Virus record (IMG/VR): IMGVR_UViG_3300001242_000009
Coordinates: 1-36,763 of that record
From: a virus
Direction: 5' to 3' (one strand)
DNA length: 36,763 bases
Within the stretch, counting starts at the first letter, position 1. Each line of letters starts with the position of its first letter. Below, piece after piece: positions 30,414-36,763 of this stretch. A model generated the notes under the pieces. That model searched no databases, was not told the origin of the DNA, and saw only the letters and a program-made list of their open reading frames with translations. The translations under genes were made by a program, and so were the position numbers.

Positions 30414-30722
30414 ATGAATGTTACGTATGAAGAATACAGAAAAGCAAAAGAAATAATGATTAGCTATATCCGTCAACAAATTGAAATACATCGAAGTGAA
30501 TTAGCAACAACAAAAATAAAAAACCCATGGGACAATAGCGAATATCCGGGATTCGAAAAAATGAATTATGGTGATATCGAAGAGTGGTCCATTGATTGTT
30601 TTGTTATCAAAAACCCTGATCCGTTAGAATTTGACCCAGAAGGCGATATAGAAGTTCTGCAAACAAAAATAAAAAACCTTAAAGTGTACCTAGAAACAAT
30701 AAAAAAAACTACAGTTTTGTAG
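30414..30722 (+). CDS. 102-residue accessory operon protein, unknown
   Basis: ATG 30414, with ACGGAGGGAACG upstream. The N-terminus is helical (MNVTYEEYRKAKEIMISYIR and on), the middle polar with several Trp/Asp/Pro (NPWDNSEYPGFEKMNYGDIE), and the end helical again. No Cys, membrane segment or catalytic motif is visible. Third gene of the operon; function unknown. Confidence 0.72.
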   Translation: MNVTYEEYRKAKEIMISYIRQQIEIHRSELATTKIKNPWDNSEYPGFEKMNYGDIEEWSIDCFVIKNPDPLEFDPEGDIEVLQTKIKNLKVYLETIKKTTVL

Positions 30723-30749
30723 GAGCAATAAAAAACGGAGGTAAGGGAA

Positions 30750-31280
30750 ATGGAATATAAAGGAATTAAATTAGGACAAATTGAGTTGCTAGAAAAAATA
30801 TGGCCAGTAGCGGTAATTAAGGAAATTAAGAAAACAAATAAAACAAGATTTATATCTCTTTCTAAAGAAAATCCAGGGGAAATATATACAACAGAGGATG
30901 AAATAACCAGTTTTTCCGGGAAAATTGAAAAATGGCAGGAAGATATAATAAATGATTACCTTAAAGAATGTAAAAGATTAGAAGAAATAGAAAAAAACAA
31001 AACAGAAAAAGAAAAAGAGATAGATAAAATAGTCAGAGAATTAAGAGTTAATGCAAAGTTTGGGAATAAAGTTTGTGTTAGGGATGAGTATTCAGCGAAA
31101 AAAGGAGAAATAATCCCTAGCAACCAGAAAGAGGAATATTTAAAGTTTTCTGGAGGATATAGGTATATATTAAATTCTAATCAAATTTTAGCGTGGGAAG
31201 GAACAGTTGTAATAAATGGTGAAAACTATCCAATAAATGACGTTGCTAAAGCAATATGGGAAATTAGGCATGGCTGTTAA
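30750..31280 (+). CDS. 176-residue accessory operon protein, unknown
   Basis: ATG 30750, with ACGGAGGTAAGG upstream, almost identical to the leader of the first gene. The middle is a highly charged coiled coil (about 66-100). The C-terminal third is beta/helix mix (FSGGYRYILNSNQILAWEGT). It is the largest gene in the operon and strongly AT-rich. No family is recognised. Confidence 0.72.
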   Translation: MEYKGIKLGQIELLEKIWPVAVIKEIKKTNKTRFISLSKENPGEIYTTEDEITSFSGKIEKWQEDIINDYLKECKRLEEIEKNKTEKEKEIDKIVRELRVNAKFGNKVCVRDEYSAKKGEIIPSNQKEEYLKFSGGYRYILNSNQILAWEGTVVINGENYPINDVAKAIWEIRHGC

Positions 31281-31309
31281 GCTGCGCTAAAATTAAGGAG
31301 TGATGGAGC

Positions 31310-31456
31310 ATGGCAAGAGGCGGAGCTAGAGAAGTAAAGCCAGAACACAAAAAAAGGGGACGCAAGCCGGACCCCACAAAATTGATAAGAATCCCGGTAA
31401 GATTAGAGCCGGAAATTAAGGAATATATCAACCAATTAAAACAGAAGCCCGGTTAA
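31310..31456 (+). CDS. Short ribbon-helix-helix-like protein ending the accessory operon
   Basis: 48 residues from ATG 31310, with AAGGAG 9 bases upstream; an earlier ATG (31303) hits a stop quickly. A basic N-terminus (MARGGAREVKPEHKKRGRKP) is followed by TKLIRIPVRLEPEIKEYINQ, a strand-plus-helix resembling ribbon-helix-helix proteins. It may bind DNA as a dimer and repress the operon promoter. The stop lies in the following hairpin. Confidence 0.65.
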   Translation: MARGGAREVKPEHKKRGRKPDPTKLIRIPVRLEPEIKEYINQLKQKPG

Positions 31457-31465
31457 ATTCCGGGC
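31447..31465. terminator. Bidirectional terminator hairpin at a convergent junction
   Basis: GCCCGG (31447-31452) pairs with CCGGGC (31460-31465) around a seven-base loop. It closes the plus-strand operon and lies just beyond the minus-strand lysis genes, where a T-rich stretch follows on the minus side. Confidence 0.65.
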
Positions 31466-31471
31466 ATTTGG

Positions 31472-31666
31472 TTATTCAAAAAACTGTTTAAGGCTATCCT
31501 TAGCAGGCTTCCCATTAATCAGAAACGGCTTATTATCAATCTGCTCCTGATAATCTGCTACCGCCTCGATAATCCCGCTCTCTATAGTATCCCAGCTTAT
31601 TATTGGCTGAGCTACAGTATTAGCCTTACATGCAATAGCATCGGCTACTATTCTTTCGATAAAGTT
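31472..31666 (-). other. Minus-one-frame extension of the holin gene (possible frameshift product)
   Basis: From the T8 run (31665-31672; A8 on the coding strand) the frame at minus one is open for 64 codons to TAA 31472. It has no ATG, GTG, TTG or CTG that could start it near its beginning. The translated stretch looks protein-like (NFIERIVADAIACK, ISWDTIESGIIEAVADYQEQ, FLINGKPAKDSLKQFFE). A slip at A_AAA_AAA would fuse it to 60 holin residues, giving 124 residues. A homopolymer length error or mutation would have the same effect. Confidence 0.55.
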
Positions 31667-31845
31667 TTTTTTAGCGCGCCGGCGAAATCTACCGCACCTT
31701 CAGCAGCCATATAAGCCAGTATAATACCTCCTATGTTCTGCACCGCTGTACCTGCATCAATCTGACCACCGATTGCAAGCAGTATATTCCCAGCAATACC
31801 AGCCAAAGTAAGCAGAAATTTCCTAGATTTTATTTTTTCAAACAT
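31648..31845 (-). CDS. Holin-like small membrane protein
   Basis: 65 residues from ATG 31845, with AGGAGG 9 bases upstream. A short basic start (MFEKIKSRKF) leads into one hydrophobic helix (about 10-27) and a second (about 37-52), then a polar tail. The pattern (KSRKFLLTLAGIAGNILLAI) is that of small phage holins and their relatives encoded after endolysin genes. The gene ends at TAG 31648 in the zero frame but contains an A8 slip site five codons before the stop (see 31472-31666). Confidence 0.72.
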   Translation of the reverse strand: MFEKIKSRKFLLTLAGIAGNILLAIGGQIDAGTAVQNIGGIILAYMAAEGAVDFAGALKKTLSKE

Positions 31846-31865
31846 GATTCAATCCTCCTAATTAA

Positions 31866-31961
31866 TTATTGCAAAAGGCTTACCAAACAAGCGCCTATAA
31901 CTATTACTTGTGGAACAGCCGGCACAAAAATAGAAACTGTTATTAATCCAAGCTCAAACAC
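31866..31961 (-). CDS. 31-residue hydrophobic peptide between endolysin and holin
   Basis: GTG 31961, with GGAGG 8 bases upstream, encodes a nearly wholly hydrophobic peptide (FELGLITVSIFVPAVPQVIV and on) ending at TAA 31866. It lies in the gap of the lysis block. It is too short to classify, but the ribosome site and hydrophobicity suggest a lysis accessory peptide. Confidence 0.45.
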   Translation of the reverse strand: MFELGLITVSIFVPAVPQVIVIGACLVSLLQ

Positions 31962-31981
31962 TACAGCCACCTCCTTTCATT

Positions 31982-32437
31982 TTACGCCCAGTACAAAAAA
32001 CCTTTTGTACCGAAAACACATATCGTTCCAGGCTTCTGACCAGCCCTCAGCATCACATCTACGTGGCTCCACCCATTAACAACCTCCACCCCTTTTACTT
32101 CGGGGAATTTAGCCTTGTTTTTGATTGTTTCCTTTGATACAAATTCTGAGTCCAGAAGCTTGCCTTGTTTGTACAGGTTGAAATCTGCTGCCATGCCTTT
32201 GTAATGCGCTCCGGTAGGGGTTCCGACGCCACAACCCGGATATCGATACCCCCGAAACTGCATATTACCTTCGGAAGCCCAATTGTTAATTACCATCGAG
32301 CAGCCGAAATAATCACGTATTTTATCAATTACTTTGAGTATCCTTTCATCGAACAAATTCCAAGAGTCATCACCATGTGTTTTATATGTCTTTTCCGGGA
32401 CTAATTCTTCTATTTTGAAATGTTTGCATTTGTACAT
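31982..32437 (-). CDS. Endolysin, M15-type peptidase
   Basis: 151 residues from ATG 32437, with AAAGGA about 8 bases upstream; a GTG one codon earlier is possible. The metallopeptidase site is visible: His78-x6-Asp85 in AHYKGMAADF and His125 in WSHVDVM. M15 enzymes cut peptide bonds in peptidoglycan stem or cross-bridge. There is no signal peptide or binding domain, so release depends on the holin. It sits between small membrane protein genes in the lysis block. Confidence 0.9.
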   Translation of the reverse strand: MYKCKHFKIEELVPEKTYKTHGDDSWNLFDERILKVIDKIRDYFGCSMVINNWASEGNMQFRGYRYPGCGVGTPTGAHYKGMAADFNLYKQGKLLDSEFVSKETIKNKAKFPEVKGVEVVNGWSHVDVMLRAGQKPGTICVFGTKGFLYWA

Positions 32438-32537
32438 CACATTTTCCTTTCATACGCTTAATTATCCGGTCAATAATTATCTTCATTTCCGCCGGAGACT
32501 TTGGCCTTATAGTCCTGCGCTCCTTATCATTTTCCAT
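32382..32537 (-). CDS. Possible 51-residue basic protein overlapping endolysin start
   Basis: ATG 32537 (MENDKERRTIRPKSPAEMKI) to TAA 32382. It overlaps the end of the upstream membrane-protein gene by 31 bases and the start of endolysin by 56 bases. The ribosome site is weak. The first 30 residues look protein-like and cover an otherwise unexplained 69-base gap. Doubtful. Confidence 0.3.
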   Translation of the reverse strand: MENDKERRTIRPKSPAEMKIIIDRIIKRMKGKCDVQMQTFQNRRISPGKDI

Positions 32538-32728
32538 ATCTCAATGCCTCTTTCCCCGAGTGCTATAATTACAAAAATGCTAAGCACTATAAGCCATGTC
32601 CTTACATAGCCTTGACGCTCTGTGCAGTGGTTCACGCATACAAATTCCGGCTTCATTTCCTGCATTACAATCCTTGCTATTTCCCGGACTTTCAACTGTT
32701 CCGCTTCCGTCAATACGTCTTCTCCCAC
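32507..32728 (-). CDS. Single-span membrane protein of the lysis block
   Basis: 73 residues from GTG 32728, with GGAG 8 bases upstream; a GTG at 32737 touches the ribosome site. The N-terminal half is soluble and has CVNHC; a membrane helix (about 44-60, TWLIVLSIFVIIALG) precedes a short C-terminal tail. The topology fits an accessory holin or a membrane anchor used with endolysin. Function unproven. Confidence 0.65.
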   Translation of the reverse strand: MGEDVLTEAEQLKVREIARIVMQEMKPEFVCVNHCTERQGYVRTWLIVLSIFVIIALGERGIEIWKMIRSAGL

Positions 32729-32749
32729 TGTTACCACTCCAATCTGTTA

Positions 32750-33151
32750 TTACAACTTAAATTCTTTTCGAATCGTAATAGTATCAATCGAATCATAATC
32801 AAACACATCTACCGGACTTGCACCCTCAAACCATCTACGTTCAGAATGTGTATATCCTATCTGGAAATCGTGCGGTAGTGCCCACAAAAACCCTATATCT
32901 AATCTAGTCCCAGCGTGGTTAAGAGAGTATGGAGCATTGCGAAACGCAGTATAGCCCTCTGAAACTCCTATTTTAATGTCAATGTCCTGGGATAGCTTGA
33001 TTGTTCCCTTAACGAGCATTTCAAGCCCTGCGTTGCCATTAACTTCTTTGCCATACGATGTTTCAGTTACAATCCTAACATCGGAATTTGTAATATCAGC
33101 AAGCCAAAGAAAATAGAACAGTATTAATAAGTATGCTATTATTGGTTTCAT
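32750..33151 (-). CDS. Small exported beta-barrel-like (outer membrane) protein
   Basis: 133 residues from ATG 33151, with GGAG 8 bases upstream and only 5 bases after the fibre gene stop. The N-terminus (MKPIIAYLLILFYFLWLADI) is a signal peptide. The mature part has alternating polar/hydrophobic strands (DIDIKIGVSEGYTAF, RLDIGFLWALPHDFQIGYTH) and ends DTITIRKEFKL, like the last strand of an outer-membrane barrel. A phage-encoded barrel would point to a host with an outer membrane and might block superinfection or aid lysis. The fold is inferred by eye. Confidence 0.6.
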   Translation of the reverse strand: MKPIIAYLLILFYFLWLADITNSDVRIVTETSYGKEVNGNAGLEMLVKGTIKLSQDIDIKIGVSEGYTAFRNAPYSLNHAGTRLDIGFLWALPHDFQIGYTHSERRWFEGASPVDVFDYDSIDTITIRKEFKL

Positions 33152-33156
33152 TACTT

Positions 33157-34428
33157 CTACTCCGTATACCATATTGTTACCCATCCACGATTATAAGATG
33201 TGGAATCGTAATATGTGCTATCAAACTCACCTGACGCTTTTCTGCGCAACCTAATACTTCCATCCGCTATCCAATATGTTCCTTGTACATCATATGACCC
33301 ATCTGATTCCATCGGGTAATCTAATGGACGCGAATATACAGATGCTCCTGTATCAGCATATATATGTACATATACAGTTCTTATAACATCACGATTAATG
33401 CCTGTTGTTACGTCCACAAACGCAGTACTGTCCATATCCCAGTCACCAATTTCTATTATCTTGCATTTTATCGCAACACCATTTCCCCCTGCATCAATCC
33501 CACCATTAGCCGTAACTATTCCAGAAAAGCTTGCTGTAGTTCCGGTTAATGACCCTCCCACCACCAAGCTATCATCCGTCTTGAGTACGTTGGCTGAGTC
33601 ACGGTATAGGTTAGTGTCTCTTGCAGCACTCCCTGAACCAAAGTCTATACCCGCCTTACCAGCACCACCAATATTTGTTTGAATTGATACATCAGAAGCT
33701 GCACCCCCAGCGTTCAGAATAAACCCCGTGGTAGAATATATATAACTACTTGTCTTAATCTGCCCTGCAGTTGCCCCCGTTGCTGTGCCGAGGTTAAGGC
33801 CATAATGGATGGTTGTGCCAAGTGAAGTATCTATAGTTAGTGCCCCTGTGCCGCCCATGGTTAGTTTTAAGGGTTTTAATGTGCCACCATCAAAAGCCCT
33901 ACTCCCAAACTCTATATGTGTACCTAAAATGCCTACCCTGGCAGCCCCCACTGGAGGAGTTCCCGCTTTAACATCTGTATCGCAAACATCAAGCCAAGCA
34001 AATCCATTTCCTGATATCTCTGGCGGACTTCCGTTAGGGCAAATATCTAGTACGCCTACATCTGCTTGGTTTGCTCTTATTACAGCTACAGGAAACGAAG
34101 TAACCCCTGACCTCTGAGACAATTGATATCCATTTATTCCTGATTGTTTGTCAATTATCAAATCTTCATTTGTAGTCAGCCCAGTTAGCGTTCCAACGCT
34201 GGTTATGTTCGGCTGCGCTGCTGTTGCGAGCGTGCCGGTTATGTTGCCGGAGAAATAACCGTGCCTCCATTTATATGTATTACTACCGATATCGTATGCA
34301 CTACCTGCATATTCCTTCGTCGTGCCGTTAATCGGTAATATGTGATTCTCACGTTCCTCTTTCCAGTCGTTCAAACTTGCTGCCGGTAGCACATCACCAT
34401 CACTAAAATTATTTGGAAATATTGGCAT
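33157..34428 (-). CDS. Tail fibre / receptor-binding protein
   Basis: 423 residues from ATG 34428, with AAAGGGGTG 6 bases upstream; an upstream GTG lies in the ribosome site. Gly/Thr/Ser/Ala-rich repeats (GNITGTLATAAQPNITSVGT, TGTTASFSGIVTANGGID) are typical of fibrous trimeric beta structures of tail fibres. The C-terminal 110 residues are more compact (VDVTTGINRDVIRTVYVHIY, and SYNRGWVTIWYTE) and could be the receptor-binding tip. It is preceded by RNA element copy 3. Confidence 0.8.
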   Translation of the reverse strand: MPIFPNNFSDGDVLPAASLNDWKEERENHILPINGTTKEYAGSAYDIGSNTYKWRHGYFSGNITGTLATAAQPNITSVGTLTGLTTNEDLIIDKQSGINGYQLSQRSGVTSFPVAVIRANQADVGVLDICPNGSPPEISGNGFAWLDVCDTDVKAGTPPVGAARVGILGTHIEFGSRAFDGGTLKPLKLTMGGTGALTIDTSLGTTIHYGLNLGTATGATAGQIKTSSYIYSTTGFILNAGGAASDVSIQTNIGGAGKAGIDFGSGSAARDTNLYRDSANVLKTDDSLVVGGSLTGTTASFSGIVTANGGIDAGGNGVAIKCKIIEIGDWDMDSTAFVDVTTGINRDVIRTVYVHIYADTGASVYSRPLDYPMESDGSYDVQGTYWIADGSIRLRRKASGEFDSTYYDSTSYNRGWVTIWYTE

Positions 34429-34449
34429 ATTAATCACCCCTTTATAAAA

Positions 34450-34520
34450 TAAAAAAAACGCATCGCCGGATTTATCCCGAGATATGCGCCTCTGTGTATT
34501 TACTAACAGTCAGCGATATA
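34450..34520 (-). ncRNA. Two-hairpin structured RNA/terminator element, copy 3 (before the tail fibre gene)
   Basis: Minus strand order: TCGCTGAC, small hairpin CUGU-UA-GUA-AA-UAC-ACAG (34492-34509), one A, then stem GCGCAT/ATGCGT (to 34458) and a run of eight T. It follows the stop of the 415-residue tail protein and precedes the fibre gene. Confidence 0.8.
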
Positions 34521-34521
34521 A

Positions 34522-35769
34522 TTAAATTTCTTTAAGCAAAAACCAGCTCTTCAGTCCGTCCAAATCAATCCTCTGGGCCACTATTTTTGCCGCCTGATTG
34601 CTGAGGTTAATAGAGTTCGTGTAACCGGCAAGCTGGTCAGTTCCACCCAGCTTACTTACCCCGATGATAAAAGGGTTTTTGACACTCAATTCCCCGACAA
34701 AATTTATTGTAACTTTATCCTTCTGTATCAAGTGCGGTATGTATCCTGCACTGATATCCCATTCCCTTTTGTTTCCTGCATAAATATCTGTTATTCGGTC
34801 GGCTACTTCCTGCGCTTCCGATTGCGTCAACTCAAAAAACCGCATTGCTGGCAAAGTCTTCTCGCCATAAATATCGATAAACGAACCATCGCCAGGCGTC
34901 CAATCCAATGCACTCTCAACAAATTGGTCCTGTGCGTACTCGATAACACACCGGGTAAATGTGTTCGGGATTCCTTCTGTTTCCCGGTCCACGCTCATTA
35001 TCGTAACCGCATAATCTGCATCGTTACTTCCGGCCCCATTAAATACCCACTGGACATCGTCAGTCGGTGACTTGCTATCCCACACAAAATAGCCGTTGTT
35101 ATCCACATACGCAAAATAGTCCTGATATATACTGTACTGAACAATCTTATCCCAGACAGATTGGTCTGCTGTTATCAGCGGACTCGATATAGTCATACAT
35201 GTCGCACTACTTGGATTAATCAAAAAGCCTTCGAAAAACTGGTTAAAAATTGATATTCCGTTCTGTGTCTTGTTAGCCAGCCGGTCAACCAGTTCGGCAG
35301 TTGTCCCGGATAAAGTACTAATACCTGTAGCTTTGTAGTACTGGAACATTTTCAGAGTTGATGCAAGCTGTATACTTATCTGCCCTTGGTCATTTGTTAC
35401 CGGGTCAGAAAACAAAACTCCGTACCATACCACTCCGGGAATTTCCGTGTCATCATCATCGTATACCCCTGATTCGATTTTGAATTTTGTCCGGTATCTA
35501 GTTTTGTATCCAAAAAATATACTATTGTAATCAGTTTCCTTGTTGAACGTCCGGCGTGAGTTTTCCAGTACTATGGTCATATCATCTATCTGGTAATTAG
35601 ATAGCAATACTTGGTCGCCAAAACTTTTCATTATAACCCCGAAACTTTTCACATATTCAGTAATTTCCAGCCACTCCGACTCATATGTACCGTCAAGCTG
35701 TAATCGTTTGATATACATCTTTCTATAAGCCCATATTGCACCACGGCATAGATAATCTTTTATTGTCAT
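34522..35769 (-). CDS. Tail tip / baseplate hub-like protein
   Basis: 415 residues from ATG 35769, directly after the TAG of the distal tail gene. It is rich in beta strands and aromatic residues; segments such as RLANKTQNGISIFNQFFEGF and KREWDISAGYIPHLIQKDKV recall the hub/tail-associated proteins that close the tail tube. There is no lytic domain. Its place after tape measure and Dit-like genes supports the call. An attachment site for the following fibre is likely. Confidence 0.7.
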   Translation of the reverse strand: MTIKDYLCRGAIWAYRKMYIKRLQLDGTYESEWLEITEYVKSFGVIMKSFGDQVLLSNYQIDDMTIVLENSRRTFNKETDYNSIFFGYKTRYRTKFKIESGVYDDDDTEIPGVVWYGVLFSDPVTNDQGQISIQLASTLKMFQYYKATGISTLSGTTAELVDRLANKTQNGISIFNQFFEGFLINPSSATCMTISSPLITADQSVWDKIVQYSIYQDYFAYVDNNGYFVWDSKSPTDDVQWVFNGAGSNDADYAVTIMSVDRETEGIPNTFTRCVIEYAQDQFVESALDWTPGDGSFIDIYGEKTLPAMRFFELTQSEAQEVADRITDIYAGNKREWDISAGYIPHLIQKDKVTINFVGELSVKNPFIIGVSKLGGTDQLAGYTNSINLSNQAAKIVAQRIDLDGLKSWFLLKEI

Positions 35770-36540
35770 CTATCCAACCCCGCACGCTTGCTGTAATACG
35801 ATATTGATGTCGTATCCGTTTTCCGGTAAGTCCCTTGTATAGTTGTCCATATCAGGAGCATTCACCCAATTGTAATGTCCTGCCCAACCGTTCCATGTAT
35901 CTGCACCAGTTGCCGGATATGGAACAAATACAACGGTGCCACGCCTGTTTTCATCATAGATTGTTTCGAAGTATTCCCGGTTAGATGTCGATACTTTCAC
36001 CAGTCCGAGTTCGTAATGCCGGAGCCTGCGCACATATACTTTCTGTGTGGTCTTATCGGACATTACATTAATAGTCTGCTGCACGTCCGGTACATGCCGA
36101 AGAGTACCGCCGATTGTGGTAGCTATTTCATACAGTTCTTTTCCAATATACATCTGCCCGATTCTCACGCCGCCTCCGTCTATTGTATCAGTCACTGTCA
36201 CGGTAACATCATCAACAGACTGGTCTGACATCTCAAAATATAGATTAGGTTTTTCATTACCGGAAACACTGATAGCTGGGGAAAAGTTGACAGCGTTCGA
36301 ATTATACTTAATAGTGCAGGCTTTAATATTGGTGTTCTGAAGAAATATCCGGTTAATCGTTTTGCTGCTCCCGGGGTTCCATGTGATAGTTAACCCCGTA
36401 CCTTCCCCGATGGCATAAAACTTGGTTTCTTCGTTCCGGTTAATTAGCTGTTTTCTGTTTGCCGTATTGCTGCTGACTGTCAGCTGGTCAATGCTGGTTA
36501 TATAATTCTTGTATAGAAATGTTGCAGACTTTACGGTCAT
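35770..36540 (-). CDS. Distal tail protein-like
   Basis: 256 residues from ATG 36540, overlapping the tape measure stop (ATGA). It looks all-beta with Thr/Val/Asn-rich strands and a carbohydrate-module-like stretch (ISVSGNEKPNLYFEMSDQSV, DVTVTVTDTIDGGGVRIG). The gene right after the tape measure usually encodes the distal tail (Dit) ring on which the tail tip assembles. Assignment is mainly positional. Confidence 0.65.
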   Translation of the reverse strand: MTVKSATFLYKNYITSIDQLTVSSNTANRKQLINRNEETKFYAIGEGTGLTITWNPGSSKTINRIFLQNTNIKACTIKYNSNAVNFSPAISVSGNEKPNLYFEMSDQSVDDVTVTVTDTIDGGGVRIGQMYIGKELYEIATTIGGTLRHVPDVQQTINVMSDKTTQKVYVRRLRHYELGLVKVSTSNREYFETIYDENRRGTVVFVPYPATGADTWNGWAGHYNWVNAPDMDNYTRDLPENGYDINIVLQQACGVG

Positions 36541-36763
36541 AATACTCCAGCCTCCTTGAGTGCCAGTGAATCAACAATTGCACGGGCAAACACCTGATTA
36601 TTAACAATAAGGTTAATCTGTACTGTTTTGGCTCCTGTAGCCATATTGTTCCCGCCATGAGGGATAATATTGATGGTCTCTGCTTGTCCGTACTCAGATA
36701 CAATACCCTGCAAGCCGTGCTTATTAACTATTGCAGTCGGCGTGTTGGTCTTAATGCTCCCGC
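36537..36763 (-). CDS. Tail tape measure protein, C-terminal end (residues 900-954 up to 36704; repeat beyond)
   Basis: This is the continuation of the gene starting at 2698. Bases 36704-36763 duplicate 1-60; from 36704 down to the TGA at 36537-36539 come the last 55 residues, including KTVQINLIVNNQVFARAIVD and the end LALKEAGVL. Its stop overlaps the start of the next gene as ATGA. The perfect continuity of frame is the evidence for circular closure. Confidence 0.88.
   Translation of the reverse strand, partial: GSIKTNTPTAIVNKHGLQGIVSEYGQAETINIIPHGGNNMATGAKTVQINLIVNNQVFARAIVDSLALKEAGVL
36704..36763. repeat. Right copy of the 60-bp terminal direct repeat
   Basis: Identical to bases 1-60. 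Removing one copy gives a 36,703-bp circle. Confidence 0.95.

Noticed and set aside
1-36763. CRISPR array, diversity-generating retroelement or tRNA genes
   Set aside because: No spaced direct repeats of CRISPR type, no reverse transcriptase frame or template/variable repeat pair, and no tRNA-like cloverleaf were seen on either strand.

Overview
The window is a complete temperate tailed-phage genome written linearly. Bases 1-60 are repeated exactly as the last 60 bases (36704-36763), and one reading frame, the tail tape measure gene, runs through the join. The unit genome is therefore a circle of 36,703 bp. HK97-type head genes, a long tape measure gene and the absence of any sheath gene point to a siphovirus. 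The host looks like a member of the Bacillota: large serine integrase, HNH/TerS/TerL packaging cluster, Gp157, Sak4-like ATPase, DUF669 and VRR-NUC genes, and strong GGAGG ribosome sites with frequent GTG/TTG starts. A small predicted outer-membrane beta-barrel and several Sec signal peptides hint at a diderm host (Negativicutes would fit), but this is inference.

Layout. The lysogeny module lies at 26380-29778: a Cro-like gene on the minus strand faces a LexA/CI-like repressor on the plus strand, followed on the plus strand by a superinfection-immunity membrane protein, a lipoprotein and a serine integrase. From the Cro-like gene leftwards, the minus strand carries the early operon: replication initiator with internal repeats, ArsR-like regulator, Gp157, Sak4-like ATPase, DUF669, VRR nuclease and many small Cys-rich proteins. 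The late operon continues on the same strand: HNH, TerS, TerL, a portal-MuF fusion, protease, capsid, three consecutive exported proteins, connectors, a DUF115 (Maf/MptE-like) protein, tail tube and tape measure. It crosses the join into distal tail, tail fibre, beta-barrel, endolysin and holin (36540 down to 31472). Between integrase and lysis genes, on the plus strand, is a separate AT-rich operon of small unknown proteins (29867-31456) with its own strong promoter, ending in a short putative DNA-binding protein.

Points that stand out. (1) A two-hairpin RNA element with compensatory base changes occurs three times, ahead of TerL, of the prohead protease and of the tail fibre gene; the second hairpin is an intrinsic terminator, so it may tune late transcription at module boundaries. 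(2) Three adjacent proteins with signal peptides, one with a LamG lectin fold, sit where head decoration genes normally are. (3) A Maf-like DUF115 protein is embedded in the neck/tail genes. (4) The plus-strand operon resembles the architecture of anti-CRISPR/aca loci and includes a possible structured leader RNA. (5) The holin gene has an A_AAA_AAA slip site opening into a start-less 64-codon frame.

All function calls come from reading motifs and gene order; no database search was possible.
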